Positions 1 to 8,907 of a DNA stretch of 64,000 nt are shown here, one piece after another (the first letter of the stretch is position 1; each line of letters begins with the position of its first letter). Below the pieces are notes generated by a model. It searched no databases, was not told the DNA's origin, and saw only the letters and a program-made list of their open reading frames with translations. Position numbers and translations under genes: made by a program. The DNA is from Salinivibrio kushneri (GTDB lineage Bacteria > Pseudomonadota > Gammaproteobacteria > Enterobacterales > Vibrionaceae), in NCBI RefSeq assembly GCF_005280275.1, contig NZ_CP040022.1:496001-560000 (forward strand). Direction: 5' to 3'.

Positions 1-868
1 CTGTGTTTCCCAGTCCATCTCGCTCTGCCATAATCGCACTGAGCTTATCTATCGGGAATTGATAGGCGAGCACACCAATGACGCTACCGTCGTGATAAAT
101 CGGCGATGCCATAAACCCTGCTGGTGCGTTGTTTGAGGCGGTGTAGGGTGAGAAATCAATAATCACGGTATCGCCATCTGCTAACGTTTTCGCTTGACGG
201 AAAGCGTCAGCTAGGCCGGACGTACTAAACAGACCCGTTGTTAGCGACGTGCCGAAATCAAGCTCTTTAGCGGCCGAGTAAAGGATGTGGCCTTGGTTTG
301 CTTCGATCATAAAGATGTCGTAGTAACCAAACTTTTCTTGAACATCGCGTAAGTAGGGATGGATGGTTTGATGCGCTTGATCGTACTGAGACAATTGGCC
401 ACTGGTTTGATATGCGCCTTTTTCTCCCACGGGGTTAGGGTTGTCGATTAAGTAGGCTTTTTGTAGCGCCACCGTTTGTGGCGTTAGATTGCTCACCAGA
501 TCCTGTGCGCTGGGTAGTGTCTCTGTGCTGATCTCATCAAGTGGATCAATGAGGTGACGCTGATAATAGCGGGTCAGTTGTGAGCTTGCCTGGGCGGTAT
601 GAGAAGGGAGTGTCTCCATGGCATCAATCATGCTGGCCATGGTGTTGGACACGGAAGGGGTTTCAGCGGTGGTAATTATCTGTCCTTCAGCCGTTTGAAA
701 GTAGCGTGTGACCGCTGATTGTTTTACCTCTCTCAACGCTTCTAGCTGACTAAACGTTTGATGCTCGAGTGACGACGAGGCGGTATGAAGAGAAAGCAAA
801 CTAATGATTAACGCGGGGATGCAACCCACACCCAATAAGCTAACTAACATTTTATATTTGAGCTTCAT
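1..868 (-). CDS. Methyl-accepting chemotaxis protein, N-terminal part (cut by window edge)
   Basis: The reading frame runs from an ATG at 866-868, behind an AGGTGAG ribosome site, out of the left edge with no stop, so only about 289 N-terminal residues are visible. It starts with a short basic stretch and one hydrophobic segment (about residues 7-27). A periplasmic sensor region follows, ending with a Cache-like pattern (GFMASPIYHDGSVIGVLAYQ). The family senses extracellular ligands and signals through CheA/CheW. HAMP and signalling domains would lie outside the window, so the class is inferred from the N-terminus only. No gene partner is close on this side, and the ligand cannot be told. Confidence 0.8.
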   Translation of the reverse strand, partial: MKLKYKMLVSLLGVGCIPALIISLLSLHTASSSLEHQTFSQLEALREVKQSAVTRYFQTAEGQIITTAETPSVSNTMASMIDAMETLPSHTAQASSQLTRYYQRHLIDPLDEISTETLPSAQDLVSNLTPQTVALQKAYLIDNPNPVGEKGAYQTSGQLSQYDQAHQTIHPYLRDVQEKFGYYDIFMIEANQGHILYSAAKELDFGTSLTTGLFSTSGLADAFRQAKTLADGDTVIIDFSPYTASNNAPAGFMASPIYHDGSVIGVLAYQFPIDKLSAIMAERDGLGNT

Positions 869-983
869 GATCTCACCTCAATATCGCACTGGATAAAAAA
901 TAAGCAGTTTGTTGAGTAAGGATAGAAGCTTTTGGTAAATGTGTATGGGAATCTAGTCTTTTTTGTCTCCTGTTTACAAATTA

Positions 984-1005
984 AAGCCCCGCACTCGGCG
1001 AGGCT
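984..1005 (-). terminator. Rho-independent terminator after the GNAT-nitrilase gene
   Basis: On the minus strand an imperfect stem (AGCCTCGC / GCGGGGCT, one G-T pair) with a 5-base loop is followed by TTTAATTT. It lies 10 bases past the stop codon at 1015. Confidence 0.55.
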
Positions 1006-1014
1006 GGATTAAGG

Positions 1015-2544
1015 CTACTCTTGGCTTAAATGGCTAGCATAGAGCTTGGGCCTACGGTGTTTCAAGTTCGTCACCGAGCCTCGTTCATGCAGCATTTTGA
1101 GCTTGTCCAAATCGACGTCAGCGAAAATCATCATCTCGGTATTAGCATTCGCTTCCGCAAGTGTCGCATCGTGCGGGAAATAGACATCCGAGGGTGAAAA
1201 TACCGCAGACTCAGCGTACTGGATGTCGACATTATCTACCCGAGGAAGGTTGCCCACGCTACCGCCAATCGCGACATAGCACTCGTTTTCAATCGCTCGC
1301 GCTTGGGCACAAAGGCGCACGCGCAAATAACCGTTTTTGGTATCGGTCCAAAAGGGCACGAATAGGATCTGTACACCTTGCTCGGCAAGAATACGCCCTA
1401 ACTCAGGAAACTCGGCGTCATAGCAGGTGAGAATACCCACTCGGCCCGCATCGGTTTCAATGACTTTGACCGTATCCCCGCCATCGATGACCCAGTCACG
1501 TTGTTCGTGCGGCGTAATATGGATTTTGTATTGCTCATCAATGCTACCGTCGCGATGCATTAAGTAGGAGACGTTATACAGTTTGCCATTTTCCAACACG
1601 GGCATACTGCCAGCGATAATATTGATGTTGTAGGTGACGGCCAATTGCGAAAAACGTTGCTTAATTGCTTGGGTAAATTCACTGAGAAAGCGGATCGCCT
1701 CGACGGAGCGCTTATCAGGTGCAAGCCCCATTAATGGCGCGCAGAAGAACTCGGGAAATAGCGCGAAATCTGACTGATAGTTGGCTAAGGATGAGACGAA
1801 GAATTCGGCCTGATTCAAAAGATCATCCACTGAGAGCACATGACGCATCTGCCATTGCACGACCCCGAGGCGGACGATGGTTTTTTCAATATCATGCACA
1901 GAGGATGCATCTTCTTCATAGAAGAAGTTATCCCACTCCAACAGTGTGGCATAACCCGCAGACTTATCGTCTTCGGGTAAATAGCGATTCATCAAACGCT
2001 TAACATCAAAGTCATTAGATAGCTGAAACGAGAGAATGGGGTCGTGAACCTCTTTTCTTCTGACTTTATTAATATAATCCGTCACTGAAACATCATTGTG
2101 TTTGTGATAACCCGGTATACGACCGCCAGCAAGGATCGCTTTTAAATTAAGCGCCTGACACAGATCCTTTCTCGCTTCGTAAAGTCGGCGGCCAAGACGA
2201 TGGCCACGATAATCAGGGTGTACAAACACGTCGAGGCCATACAGTGCATCCCCTTTTGCGTTGTGGAACACCACACCATCATCCGTAATGATGTCGGCAT
2301 AGGTATGCGGCAGCGAAAAGCGGTTGTAGGATACTTTAAGCGTTAACGCGGCGGCGACGATTTTTCCATTATCTTCAATGCATATCTGGCCATCCGGGAA
2401 AGCGGTGACCAGTTGCATGATCGTGCTCTTAGGCCAAGCACCGCCGACATCCGGGAAGACGAGATCCATCAACTCTGCTAAGGGCTGATAGTCGCTGACT
2501 TCAATGACACGTAGATTCAGTAGCGTGGCGGTGTTCTCATCCAT
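1015..2544 (-). CDS. GNAT acetyltransferase - carbon-nitrogen hydrolase (nitrilase superfamily) fusion
   Basis: 509 residues with two domains. Residues 10-165 are a GNAT fold; the HPDYRGHRLGRRLYEAR stretch (about 109-125) is the acetyl-CoA pyrophosphate loop. Residues 225-500 are a nitrilase-superfamily amidohydrolase with the full catalytic triad: Glu265 in LFPEFF, Lys340 in YKIHITPHE and Cys374 in LTCYDAEFPE. Known relatives are annotated as bifunctional GNAT/C-N hydrolases with no settled substrate. A cytoplasmic enzyme coupling acylation and amide cleavage is likely. The ATG start is supported by AGGAGAA six bases upstream. It stands alone between a chemoreceptor and a diguanylate cyclase and has its own terminator. 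Confidence 0.9.
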   Translation of the reverse strand: MDENTATLLNLRVIEVSDYQPLAELMDLVFPDVGGAWPKSTIMQLVTAFPDGQICIEDNGKIVAAALTLKVSYNRFSLPHTYADIITDDGVVFHNAKGDALYGLDVFVHPDYRGHRLGRRLYEARKDLCQALNLKAILAGGRIPGYHKHNDVSVTDYINKVRRKEVHDPILSFQLSNDFDVKRLMNRYLPEDDKSAGYATLLEWDNFFYEEDASSVHDIEKTIVRLGVVQWQMRHVLSVDDLLNQAEFFVSSLANYQSDFALFPEFFCAPLMGLAPDKRSVEAIRFLSEFTQAIKQRFSQLAVTYNINIIAGSMPVLENGKLYNVSYLMHRDGSIDEQYKIHITPHEQRDWVIDGGDTVKVIETDAGRVGILTCYDAEFPELGRILAEQGVQILFVPFWTDTKNGYLRVRLCAQARAIENECYVAIGGSVGNLPRVDNVDIQYAESAVFSPSDVYFPHDATLAEANANTEMMIFADVDLDKLKMLHERGSVTNLKHRRPKLYASHLSQE

Positions 2545-2576
2545 TACACGTTCTCCTAGTACGGGCTGAACGCCTA

Positions 2577-3839
2577 TTATGACAAAGATTGACGCTCGAG
2601 ATAACGTTTAGGTAGAGAAGGGCTATCAGTTTCCTGGCTGATGGGCGATTGATTGGATGTTGGTGATATGCTTGACGGCGCATCACCATGTTCAGTTAAT
2701 GCGAATTCAATGCGGTTTCGCCCACGGGCTTTTGCTTCGTATAAGGCGGTATCCGCGCACTCAAATAACTGATTCATGGCGACATATTGCTTCTGACGCT
2801 TGATGCCGACGCCGATACTCACCGTAAACTGGATGTGATGGCCGTATTCGGTCGTCACCTGGCATGCCTCGATTTGGCGTTTCAGTTGTAGCGCAATGTC
2901 TTGTACGCGACGCACAGACTGACCACTGAGTAGCAAAATAAATTCTTCACCTCCCGTTCGGGCGCAAAATGCGCCTTCTTGTTGGGTGATCCTCTCTAAG
3001 TGTTGACTGAAAGCGACCAATACTTGGTCGCCAGCAAGATGCCCATAGACGTCATTAATACTTTTGAAGTTATCCAAATCAGCCAGGATAAGGGCATTTG
3101 GTTGATTAGAAAGAAGGCGCTGTGCGGATTGCGTCACAAAGGCGCGTCGATTCGGAAGCTGCGTCAAGGTATCACGGAGCGCAAGCTGACAAAGCGTGTG
3201 CTCTAGTCGCTCAAAACAAAGGTAAATGAAGGTCATAAACTTGACGAATTCGGCCATTAAGATCAAGTAATACACGGCAATATAGCGTTGAGATAGGCCG
3301 GTGTTCTTCATCGGAGTGTCAAAGGCGAAGTAGGCGCGAAGCCCATAAAGTATCAGTAAGAGGAGGAGCACGGACGCATAGAGTTTAAAGCCTATCCGCT
3401 TTCTCTCTGGGCTCTCTACAATGAGGATTAAAACCGCAAGGTGCATTGCCACGTAGAACGCACAATACCAAGTAATACGGAGAGCAAGCGGAATATGATT
3501 GGCAAGAATCAGTGTATAAACCCCTACACCTAAGAGTGCGGCCAGCGAAGCCGTCCGCCATGACAAGGATGTGCCCACGAAGGATTTCGTACCTAACCAC
3601 ACCAGAATATGCGAGCAAATCGCGGCTGTGGTGCCTATCCAAACGAGCCCCGACGTTTCAGTGACATTGCCAATGTTATACACCGACGTGCCCGTCGAGA
3701 TCAGCAGACAAGCCAGCCCCCACAGCTTGATGTCTTTGTGTTGATTAAATTGCCACCCAATCAACAACACGCCAATGGTGAGTAGCCAGAACACACTGAT
3801 GTAAGCCAGGGTAAGTGTGGGAAGGTGAAGATTAAACAC
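2577..3839 (-). CDS. Membrane-bound diguanylate cyclase (GGDEF)
   Basis: 420 residues. Residues 8-210 hold about seven hydrophobic segments and no recognisable ligand domain. A GGDEF domain (about 225-385) follows: RDTLTQLPNRRAF at its start, DNFKSINDVYGHLAGD, and the signature GGEEF, a fully active variant. It makes cyclic di-GMP from two GTP at the inner membrane. The ~30-residue C-terminal tail is Ser/Pro-rich and looks disordered. The start is a GTG without a convincing ribosome site, so the first few residues are uncertain. I see no RxxD inhibitory site directly before GGEEF (it reads FCART). No operon partner is visible; the next gene downstream lies 32 bases away. Confidence 0.88.
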   Translation of the reverse strand: MFNLHLPTLTLAYISVFWLLTIGVLLIGWQFNQHKDIKLWGLACLLISTGTSVYNIGNVTETSGLVWIGTTAAICSHILVWLGTKSFVGTSLSWRTASLAALLGVGVYTLILANHIPLALRITWYCAFYVAMHLAVLILIVESPERKRIGFKLYASVLLLLLILYGLRAYFAFDTPMKNTGLSQRYIAVYYLILMAEFVKFMTFIYLCFERLEHTLCQLALRDTLTQLPNRRAFVTQSAQRLLSNQPNALILADLDNFKSINDVYGHLAGDQVLVAFSQHLERITQQEGAFCARTGGEEFILLLSGQSVRRVQDIALQLKRQIEACQVTTEYGHHIQFTVSIGVGIKRQKQYVAMNQLFECADTALYEAKARGRNRIEFALTEHGDAPSSISPTSNQSPISQETDSPSLPKRYLERQSLS

Positions 3840-3997
3840 GTGACCGAATCCATTCGATAAAGGTGAAGGCGTAAAACGCCTTCAACGAGCCAATGTCAGT
3901 TATACGACTGACAGAGGCATAATATATCAGACAACTGCCTGAATTTTTATCACTCAACGTCTGGTTCGTTGGTTTTTCACTCAGGTCGTCGGATGGA

Positions 3998-4630
3998 TTA
4001 CAAGGATTGTTGAGCAAAAAGCCAGGCAGCGAGTGCCGCAAAAACGAGCGCCATTATTTTATGCTGATACATTTGGACGCGGGTATTGGTGAGCATTGCA
4101 TTGCCAAGCTTGCCGACTATCGCCACTAAAAGCAGATTAAAAACGAGCCCTAATATGTTGAGGAGCAGCCCAAGCGTTAGCAGTTGCGTGCTGGACGAGG
4201 CTTGAATTTGCTGCGAAATAAACTGCGGTAAAAACAACACAAAAAACAGTAGTGCCTTTGGGTTCAATAGGTTGGTCATCACCGCGCGTTTATAGAGATA
4301 TTTGCCCATGCCTTGATGATGCGCGAGCTCGGCGCTGTCTGTTGGAGAGGCACGCCACATATCTATACTCATTTTTAGCAAATACGCGGCTCCTACGTAC
4401 TGCAGAATGGTGAGGGCCGTTGGCGACATCGCAATCATGGCTGATACGCCGGTTGCGGCTAACCCGGTCAGGATCAATCCTGATGTTGCATTACCCAAGC
4501 TTGCGGCCATACCAACCCGTTTGCCATAGCTAAGACTGGCGCTCACGATTAGCAACATATCCGGCCCGGGCACCAGCAGAAGCGCGACAACGGCGGTTAA
4601 GTAAACGGGGAGCATATTGGGATCGATCAT
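3998..4630 (-). CDS. LysE/RhtB family amino-acid exporter
   Basis: 210 residues, the normal family length, with about six hydrophobic segments. The N-terminal pattern VALLLVPGPDMLLIVSASLSYG is the LysE/RhtB signature (PGPD...G). Members export amino acids such as homoserine, threonine, lysine or leucine, or related amines, by proton exchange across the inner membrane; the substrate cannot be read from sequence. The ATG at 4628-4630 is preceded only by a weak ribosome site. It is a single gene: the 158 bases downstream to the diguanylate cyclase hold no gene, and the upstream neighbour ends in a terminator. Confidence 0.87.
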   Translation of the reverse strand: MIDPNMLPVYLTAVVALLLVPGPDMLLIVSASLSYGKRVGMAASLGNATSGLILTGLAATGVSAMIAMSPTALTILQYVGAAYLLKMSIDMWRASPTDSAELAHHQGMGKYLYKRAVMTNLLNPKALLFFVLFLPQFISQQIQASSSTQLLTLGLLLNILGLVFNLLLVAIVGKLGNAMLTNTRVQMYQHKIMALVFAALAAWLFAQQSL

Positions 4631-4751
4631 AAAGGCACTACCGCTTTCCAGATAAAGTGCGGAATTTTACCTTTTAACTAGACTTTATCAACAAAGATAG
4701 GCGATTAGGTTGGTTTTTAATCGTAAATAGGGGTTCTAGGGTAGCCTATAA

Positions 4752-4780
4752 AACTAAAAAACCCCCTTAGGTAAGGGGGT
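4752..4780 (-). terminator. Rho-independent terminator of the ectoine operon
   Basis: Minus-strand hairpin ACCCCCTTA-CC-TAAGGGGGT (4761-4780) followed by TTTTTTAGTTTT (4760 downward). It lies 34 bases after the ask stop and closes ectABC-ask. Confidence 0.85.
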
Positions 4781-4813
4781 AGGGTTTCTTGCTTGTCATG
4801 TGCACCGAGAGTA

Positions 4814-6241
4814 CTAAGCGGCCCGAATGGTTGGCTTAGGCGTAGGCTCTTCAATAAAACAAGCATGTAGTGCACAAATCGACGCATGGTAGAACTTATC
4901 GAGTACTACATATTGCACATCCACATCGCGCATTGATGAGTGCGCCGCCTTAGGGTTTATCTCTGCGTCAAGCAGCGCCAGCATACCCTTGCTCATGGTT
5001 TGGTTTGAGTCGATGCGGCTACCAATGACAGAAATCAGTGCGACCATTTCACCCGTAATCTTCGCTTTCAGGTAGAGCTTCTCAACACGACTAATCACCT
5101 TGTCTTGACTGGCTGTTTTGCCGTCTAAGTAGTAGGTAATTGAGTTGGCATTCATCTCTTTACTGATGAGCTGCACGTTCTCTTCGCGAATGATTTCCAT
5201 CACGTCATAGCTGACCTGATCAACATGCCCAACCATTGATTGGTCAAAGATATGGAGAGCTAGCACCTTATCTCGGCCCGCAATGATCTCGATCTCTTTG
5301 TCTTTTGGACGATATTTGTGTGAGATCACCGTGCCCGCATGTTCAGGCTCGAAGGTGTTTTTCACGACCAATTCGATACCCACGGCGCGCATCCCTGAGG
5401 CTGCATTAGGGTGGATGGCTTCCATCCCTAAGTTGGCCAGCTGGTCAGCCACATCGTAGTTACTAAGACCCATAGGCTGGACACGTTCTGGACCCACAAT
5501 GCGAGGGTCGGCACTGCTTAGGTGATATTCTTTGTGGATTACCGCGCTGCTTGCTTTGGTCAACACCGCAATCCGGCTGAATGTCATTTCACTGTAACCG
5601 CGGTCATAGGTCTTCATCAGACCTTCATCACAATAGACGTAGCCGGTAACGATGGGCAGCTCAGTACTGAAATCAATGTCTTCCATGGCATTGGCAATCA
5701 CCGTATTGAGGTCGCCTTTGCCTTCATCGGGATTATCCCAGCCAGAGAGGTCAACAAATCGTGAGTTTATCCCCACACTCTCAAGCAGTAGCGTTGAGTT
5801 GTGCGCACTGTGTGCCTCACCGATAGAGGAGAGAAACTCGCGAACTTGTGGGAGATAGCTTTCCAGAGAAAACTGCCCATAGTTACAGGTTTCGAGTATA
5901 CCTTCGATACAGCTATGTGCTTTTTCCATGCGTTGACGGATAAAGTTGTCAGCACGTTCACGGTATACAGGATCGGGGAACATATTGCTATTAATAAGCA
6001 GCATACGTTGCTCTAGCTCGTCCATCGCATCACGCCACTTTGGATTATTGGCGGCGAGAAGGCGATAAATGCCGGGCTTGCCCGAACGCTTACATTCTAG
6101 CAATGCATCCGTGATGCCAGCGTAAGCAGAAACAACAAAAATGCGGTTGTACGGGTTTGACGGGTACAAAAAGATATTATCCATGACAGCGTCGTAGGCT
6201 GACATCGACGTACCGCCGATCTTTTCAACGGTATGATTCAT
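4814..6241 (-). CDS. ask: Ectoine-type aspartate kinase
   Basis: 475 residues. It phosphorylates L-aspartate, the first step to aspartate semialdehyde, which EctB consumes. The kinase start motif KIGGTSMSAYDAVMDNI (residues 7-23) and a Ser/Thr-rich catalytic half are followed by ACT-type repeats from about residue 310, carrying the allosteric module. This divergent Ask_Ect type travels with ect genes and in studied cases is less sensitive to lysine/threonine feedback; here that is family knowledge, not observed. ATG with AAGGAGCTC upstream. It is the last gene of ectABC-ask, 77 bases after ectC with a hairpin in the gap, so it may be expressed below ectABC. Confidence 0.93.
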   Translation of the reverse strand: MNHTVEKIGGTSMSAYDAVMDNIFLYPSNPYNRIFVVSAYAGITDALLECKRSGKPGIYRLLAANNPKWRDAMDELEQRMLLINSNMFPDPVYRERADNFIRQRMEKAHSCIEGILETCNYGQFSLESYLPQVREFLSSIGEAHSAHNSTLLLESVGINSRFVDLSGWDNPDEGKGDLNTVIANAMEDIDFSTELPIVTGYVYCDEGLMKTYDRGYSEMTFSRIAVLTKASSAVIHKEYHLSSADPRIVGPERVQPMGLSNYDVADQLANLGMEAIHPNAASGMRAVGIELVVKNTFEPEHAGTVISHKYRPKDKEIEIIAGRDKVLALHIFDQSMVGHVDQVSYDVMEIIREENVQLISKEMNANSITYYLDGKTASQDKVISRVEKLYLKAKITGEMVALISVIGSRIDSNQTMSKGMLALLDAEINPKAAHSSMRDVDVQYVVLDKFYHASICALHACFIEEPTPKPTIRAA

Positions 6242-6290
6242 GTGAGCTCCTTGTGGGCTTTTATGAATTAGGGAGTCGATTGGGTTTACA

Positions 6291-6311
6291 GGGGCAGCAT
6301 CCGGCTGCCCC
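6291..6311 (-). promoter_or_regulatory. Hairpin between ectC and ask
   Basis: A 7-bp perfect stem GGGGCAG / CTGCCCC with a 7-base loop lies 7 bases after the ectC stop. No T-run follows on the minus strand (the next bases are TGTAAACCC), so it is not a classical terminator. A 3' stabiliser or processing site that favours ectABC message over ask is an inference. Confidence 0.5.
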
Positions 6312-6318
6312 GTGACGG

Positions 6319-6708
6319 TTAATCGACTAATGGATAAACACCGTTTTCATCGTGTGTTTCCTGCCCAGTAATCGGTGGGTTGAACACACAGGCCATGACC
6401 ATATCAACACCTTTGTTTGCGCGAAGCTGGTGCTCGTCATGTTTGTCTAGGATATACAGTGTGCCAGGTTTAATAGGATAAACCTTACCGTCATCCGTGG
6501 TTTCAATTTCACCTTCACCCGACATGCAATACACAGACTCTAAGTGGTTCTGGTAGTGAATGTGCGTGTCAGTATTGGCATAGATGGTGGTAATATGGAA
6601 AGAAAATCCCATATTATCATCGCGTAGCAACATGCGTACGCTTTCCCAGTTTTCTGCCACCACGCGGCGCTCGGTTTTCTGGCACTCTTCTAATGTGCGG
6701 ACAATCAT
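6319..6708 (-). CDS. ectC: Ectoine synthase
   Basis: 129 residues, the usual EctC length. It is a cupin enzyme that closes N-gamma-acetyl-2,4-diaminobutyrate to ectoine with loss of water, in the cytoplasm. Visible family features are the N-terminal MIVRTLEEC, the cupin stretch with [20 protein letters not shown] and the distal [16 protein letters not shown] preceded by GAAGGAAT. It sits 50 bases after ectB in ectA-B-C-ask order. No ectD-type hydroxylase gene is next to the operon, so hydroxyectoine production is not indicated by this window. Confidence 0.97.
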   Translation of the reverse strand: MIVRTLEECQKTERRVVAENWESVRMLLRDDNMGFSFHITTIYANTDTHIHYQNHLESVYCMSGEGEIETTDDGKVYPIKPGTLYILDKHDEHQLRANKGVDMVMACVFNPPITGQETHDENGVYPLVD

Positions 6709-6758
6709 GTTTATTCCTTCAACGTCTCTTCGTTAAACAAGGCTTATTATCTTAGCGA

Positions 6759-8036
6759 TTACGATGCTTTTTTAAGCTTCTCTTTCTTGTACTGCTCGAC
6801 CGATTTAACGAAGATCTGCAAGCCTTTTTCCATCTCTGCTTCACTGACTGTCAGTGGCGAGAAGAATTTGATCACTTCATCATCTGGGCCCGCGGTCTCG
6901 ATAATCATGCCATTGTCGAAACATAGGCTAGTGATGTCGTCAGAAATGTCACCGTTTTGACAAGCGATACCCTGCATCAAGCCGCGTCCTTTGATGGTGT
7001 CAAACAGATCACTATTCTCGTGCAACATCTCTTGCAAGACCTTGTTTAGCTGATCCGCACGCGCTTGAATATGCGTTTGGAACTGATCATCACGCCAGTA
7101 TGTGTCAATCGCTTCCGCTGCAGTTACAAACGCGTGGTTGTTACCACGGAATGTACCGTTGTGTTCACCCGGTGCCCATTGATCCAGCTCAGGTTTTAGT
7201 AGCACCACGGCCATTGGTAGACCATAACCACCAATTGATTTGGACAGGGTCACAATATCGGGCTTAATGCCTGATGGCTCAAAGCTGAAGAACGTCCCCG
7301 TACGGCCACAACCAGCCTGGATGTCATCGACAATCATCAAGATGTCGTGTGCCTTACAAATATCTTGCAGGCGCTGCAACCACTCATTAGAGGCTGCGTT
7401 TAGGCCACCTTCGCCTTGGACGACTTCAAGCAGCACTGCAGCAGGTTTATCACCGCCTGTTAGGCCACTTGATGCGTCATTAAGCATGGTTTCAAACAGC
7501 GTTAAACCATCAACGTCTGCATAGCCATCGTACGGAAGACGTGTCACCGCGTTATTGACAGGGATGCCGCCACCACCACGGTGATGATGATTACCCGTCA
7601 CTGCCAATGCACCATATGTACAGCCGTGGAAGCCGTTGGTGAAAGATACAATATTTGCACGGCCTGTCACTTTACGAGCAAGCTTCATTGCCGCTTCAAC
7701 AGCGTTAGTGCCTGTTGGGCCAGTAAATTGGAACTTATAGTCCAAATCACGCGGTGCCAAGATGTGTTCTTTAAATACTTCGAGAAAGCGTGCTTTTGCA
7801 CCTGTGTACATATCCAGGCCGTGTGTAATGCCATCTTTCTCGATGTACTCGATCAGAGCTTTTTTCAACGTTGGGTTGTTATGCCCATAGTTGAGTGAGC
7901 CGGCGCCAGCAAGAAAATCGAGGTAGCGCTTGCCGTCGACGCCTGTGATCCAGCAACCCTTAGCGCTTTCAAACACCACCGGGAAGTTGTTGGCGTAACA
8001 TTGAACATTTGACTCCTGCGATTTAAAGATATCCAT
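6759..8036 (-). CDS. ectB: L-2,4-diaminobutyrate aminotransferase
   Basis: 425 residues, class III PLP aminotransferase. It transfers the amino group of glutamate to aspartate semialdehyde, giving 2,4-diaminobutyrate, the committed ectoine precursor. Seen: [20 protein letters not shown] near the start, the cofactor loop [16 protein letters not shown], the metal-like [14 protein letters not shown] stretch with the Asp that contacts the PLP ring nitrogen, and [13 protein letters not shown] with the Schiff-base lysine. ATG behind AGGATGAG. It begins 11 bases after ectA, so the two are co-transcribed. Confidence 0.97.
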   Translation of the reverse strand: MDIFKSQESNVQCYANNFPVVFESAKGCWITGVDGKRYLDFLAGAGSLNYGHNNPTLKKALIEYIEKDGITHGLDMYTGAKARFLEVFKEHILAPRDLDYKFQFTGPTGTNAVEAAMKLARKVTGRANIVSFTNGFHGCTYGALAVTGNHHHRGGGGIPVNNAVTRLPYDGYADVDGLTLFETMLNDASSGLTGGDKPAAVLLEVVQGEGGLNAASNEWLQRLQDICKAHDILMIVDDIQAGCGRTGTFFSFEPSGIKPDIVTLSKSIGGYGLPMAVVLLKPELDQWAPGEHNGTFRGNNHAFVTAAEAIDTYWRDDQFQTHIQARADQLNKVLQEMLHENSDLFDTIKGRGLMQGIACQNGDISDDITSLCFDNGMIIETAGPDDEVIKFFSPLTVSEAEMEKGLQIFVKSVEQYKKEKLKKAS

Positions 8037-8047
8037 AACTCATCCTG

Positions 8048-8605
8048 TTATTTTTTGAGTGGAATTCGGAAAAGGTATTCGGTGTCGTGTTCACCGTTGA
8101 AGTGCTCTTGTTCGTCAAGGAACACAGAGCGCTGACCACCTGTACCGTAGAGGCGGTCTACCTTTTTAAACAGCGCCCAAGATCCGGCGTTGTCTTCAGT
8201 GATAGTGGTTTCGATGAAGCGAATATTGCTTGAGACTTTGCGTGCCATCAGCGCTTCGATCATCGACAGGGCAAGCCCTTCTCCACGTGCTTTGGGTGAC
8301 ACGGCAACCTGCCAGACAAAAAAGGTGTCTGGCTGCTCAGGGCGAATGTAGCCCGAGATAAAGCCTTGTACATCACCCTCACGCTCTGCAACGACACAGG
8401 TCTCTTTAAAGTGCGTCGCCTGTAAGAAGTTGCAATAAGCGGAATTCACATCCAACGGTGGGCACTGTGTGATTAATCGATAGATATTGCCGCCATCCTT
8501 GATAGCTGGCTTACGAAACACAAACTGCGTGTTGGTCTGGGTCTGTTTACGGTCACGTACTTCAGATTCAAGTACTGCCGTGTCTGTCGTTTTTGATCGC
8601 CACAT
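8048..8605 (-). CDS. ectA: L-2,4-diaminobutyrate N-gamma-acetyltransferase
   Basis: 185 residues from the chosen ATG (8603-8605). A GNAT enzyme that acetylates the gamma-amino group of diaminobutyrate from acetyl-CoA. The family core begins at FRKPAIKDG and includes CPPLDVNSAYCN, the acetyl-CoA loop VSPKARGEGLALSMI and IETTITEDNAGSWALFKK. The frame is open back to a TTG at 8665, but the ~36 residues before the core already exceed most homologues, so the internal ATG is preferred; its ribosome site is weak, so the start is uncertain. First gene of ectABC-ask. The upstream region is very AT-rich. Confidence 0.93.
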   Translation of the reverse strand: MWRSKTTDTAVLESEVRDRKQTQTNTQFVFRKPAIKDGGNIYRLITQCPPLDVNSAYCNFLQATHFKETCVVAEREGDVQGFISGYIRPEQPDTFFVWQVAVSPKARGEGLALSMIEALMARKVSSNIRFIETTITEDNAGSWALFKKVDRLYGTGGQRSVFLDEQEHFNGEHDTEYLFRIPLKK

Positions 8606-8780
8606 AATTGTTTTGTGCTCTAACGAATTCGTTTTACATAATAGGCGATGAATTTGGTTTATCAACCCCAGATTTTAGTGTTGGGTTTATCATCTGTAAT
8701 TAAATTTATGAAATATATGAATTTATTTATTGTTAAATTTTTTGTGAAAGTAAGTGTTTTGAGAAGTAACATTTACTGGC
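8606..8780 (-). promoter_or_regulatory. AT-rich upstream region of the ect operon, probable promoter
   Basis: The 8690-8770 stretch is strongly AT-rich with runs of A/T. On the minus strand a TTCACA and a TAAATT lie 17 bases apart and could be -35 and -10 elements. Osmotic induction of ect promoters is known in related bacteria. The exact elements here are a guess. Confidence 0.3.
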
Positions 8781-8864
8781 CTAAAGGTGTGGGCAGGTTC
8801 CCACATCCCATATATGTGGCGGAATAGGGGCGATAGGTTAGGAACAGATAGCTTGGATGTATGT

Positions 8865-8902
8865 CTCGGTGCCAACAGGCAAAGAGCACTGTGGGCACCG
8901 AG
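8865..8902 (-). repeat. Inverted repeat just after the response regulator-hemerythrin gene
   Basis: CTCGGTGCC (8865-8873) and GGCACCGAG (8894-8902) form a perfect 9-bp stem with a 20-base loop, 6 bases past the stop at 8908. There is no T-run, so it may be a factor-dependent terminator or transcript 3' structure. A second small palindrome, TGTGGG-N6-CCCACA, lies at about 8789-8806. Confidence 0.4.
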
Positions 8903-8907
8903 GTGGG

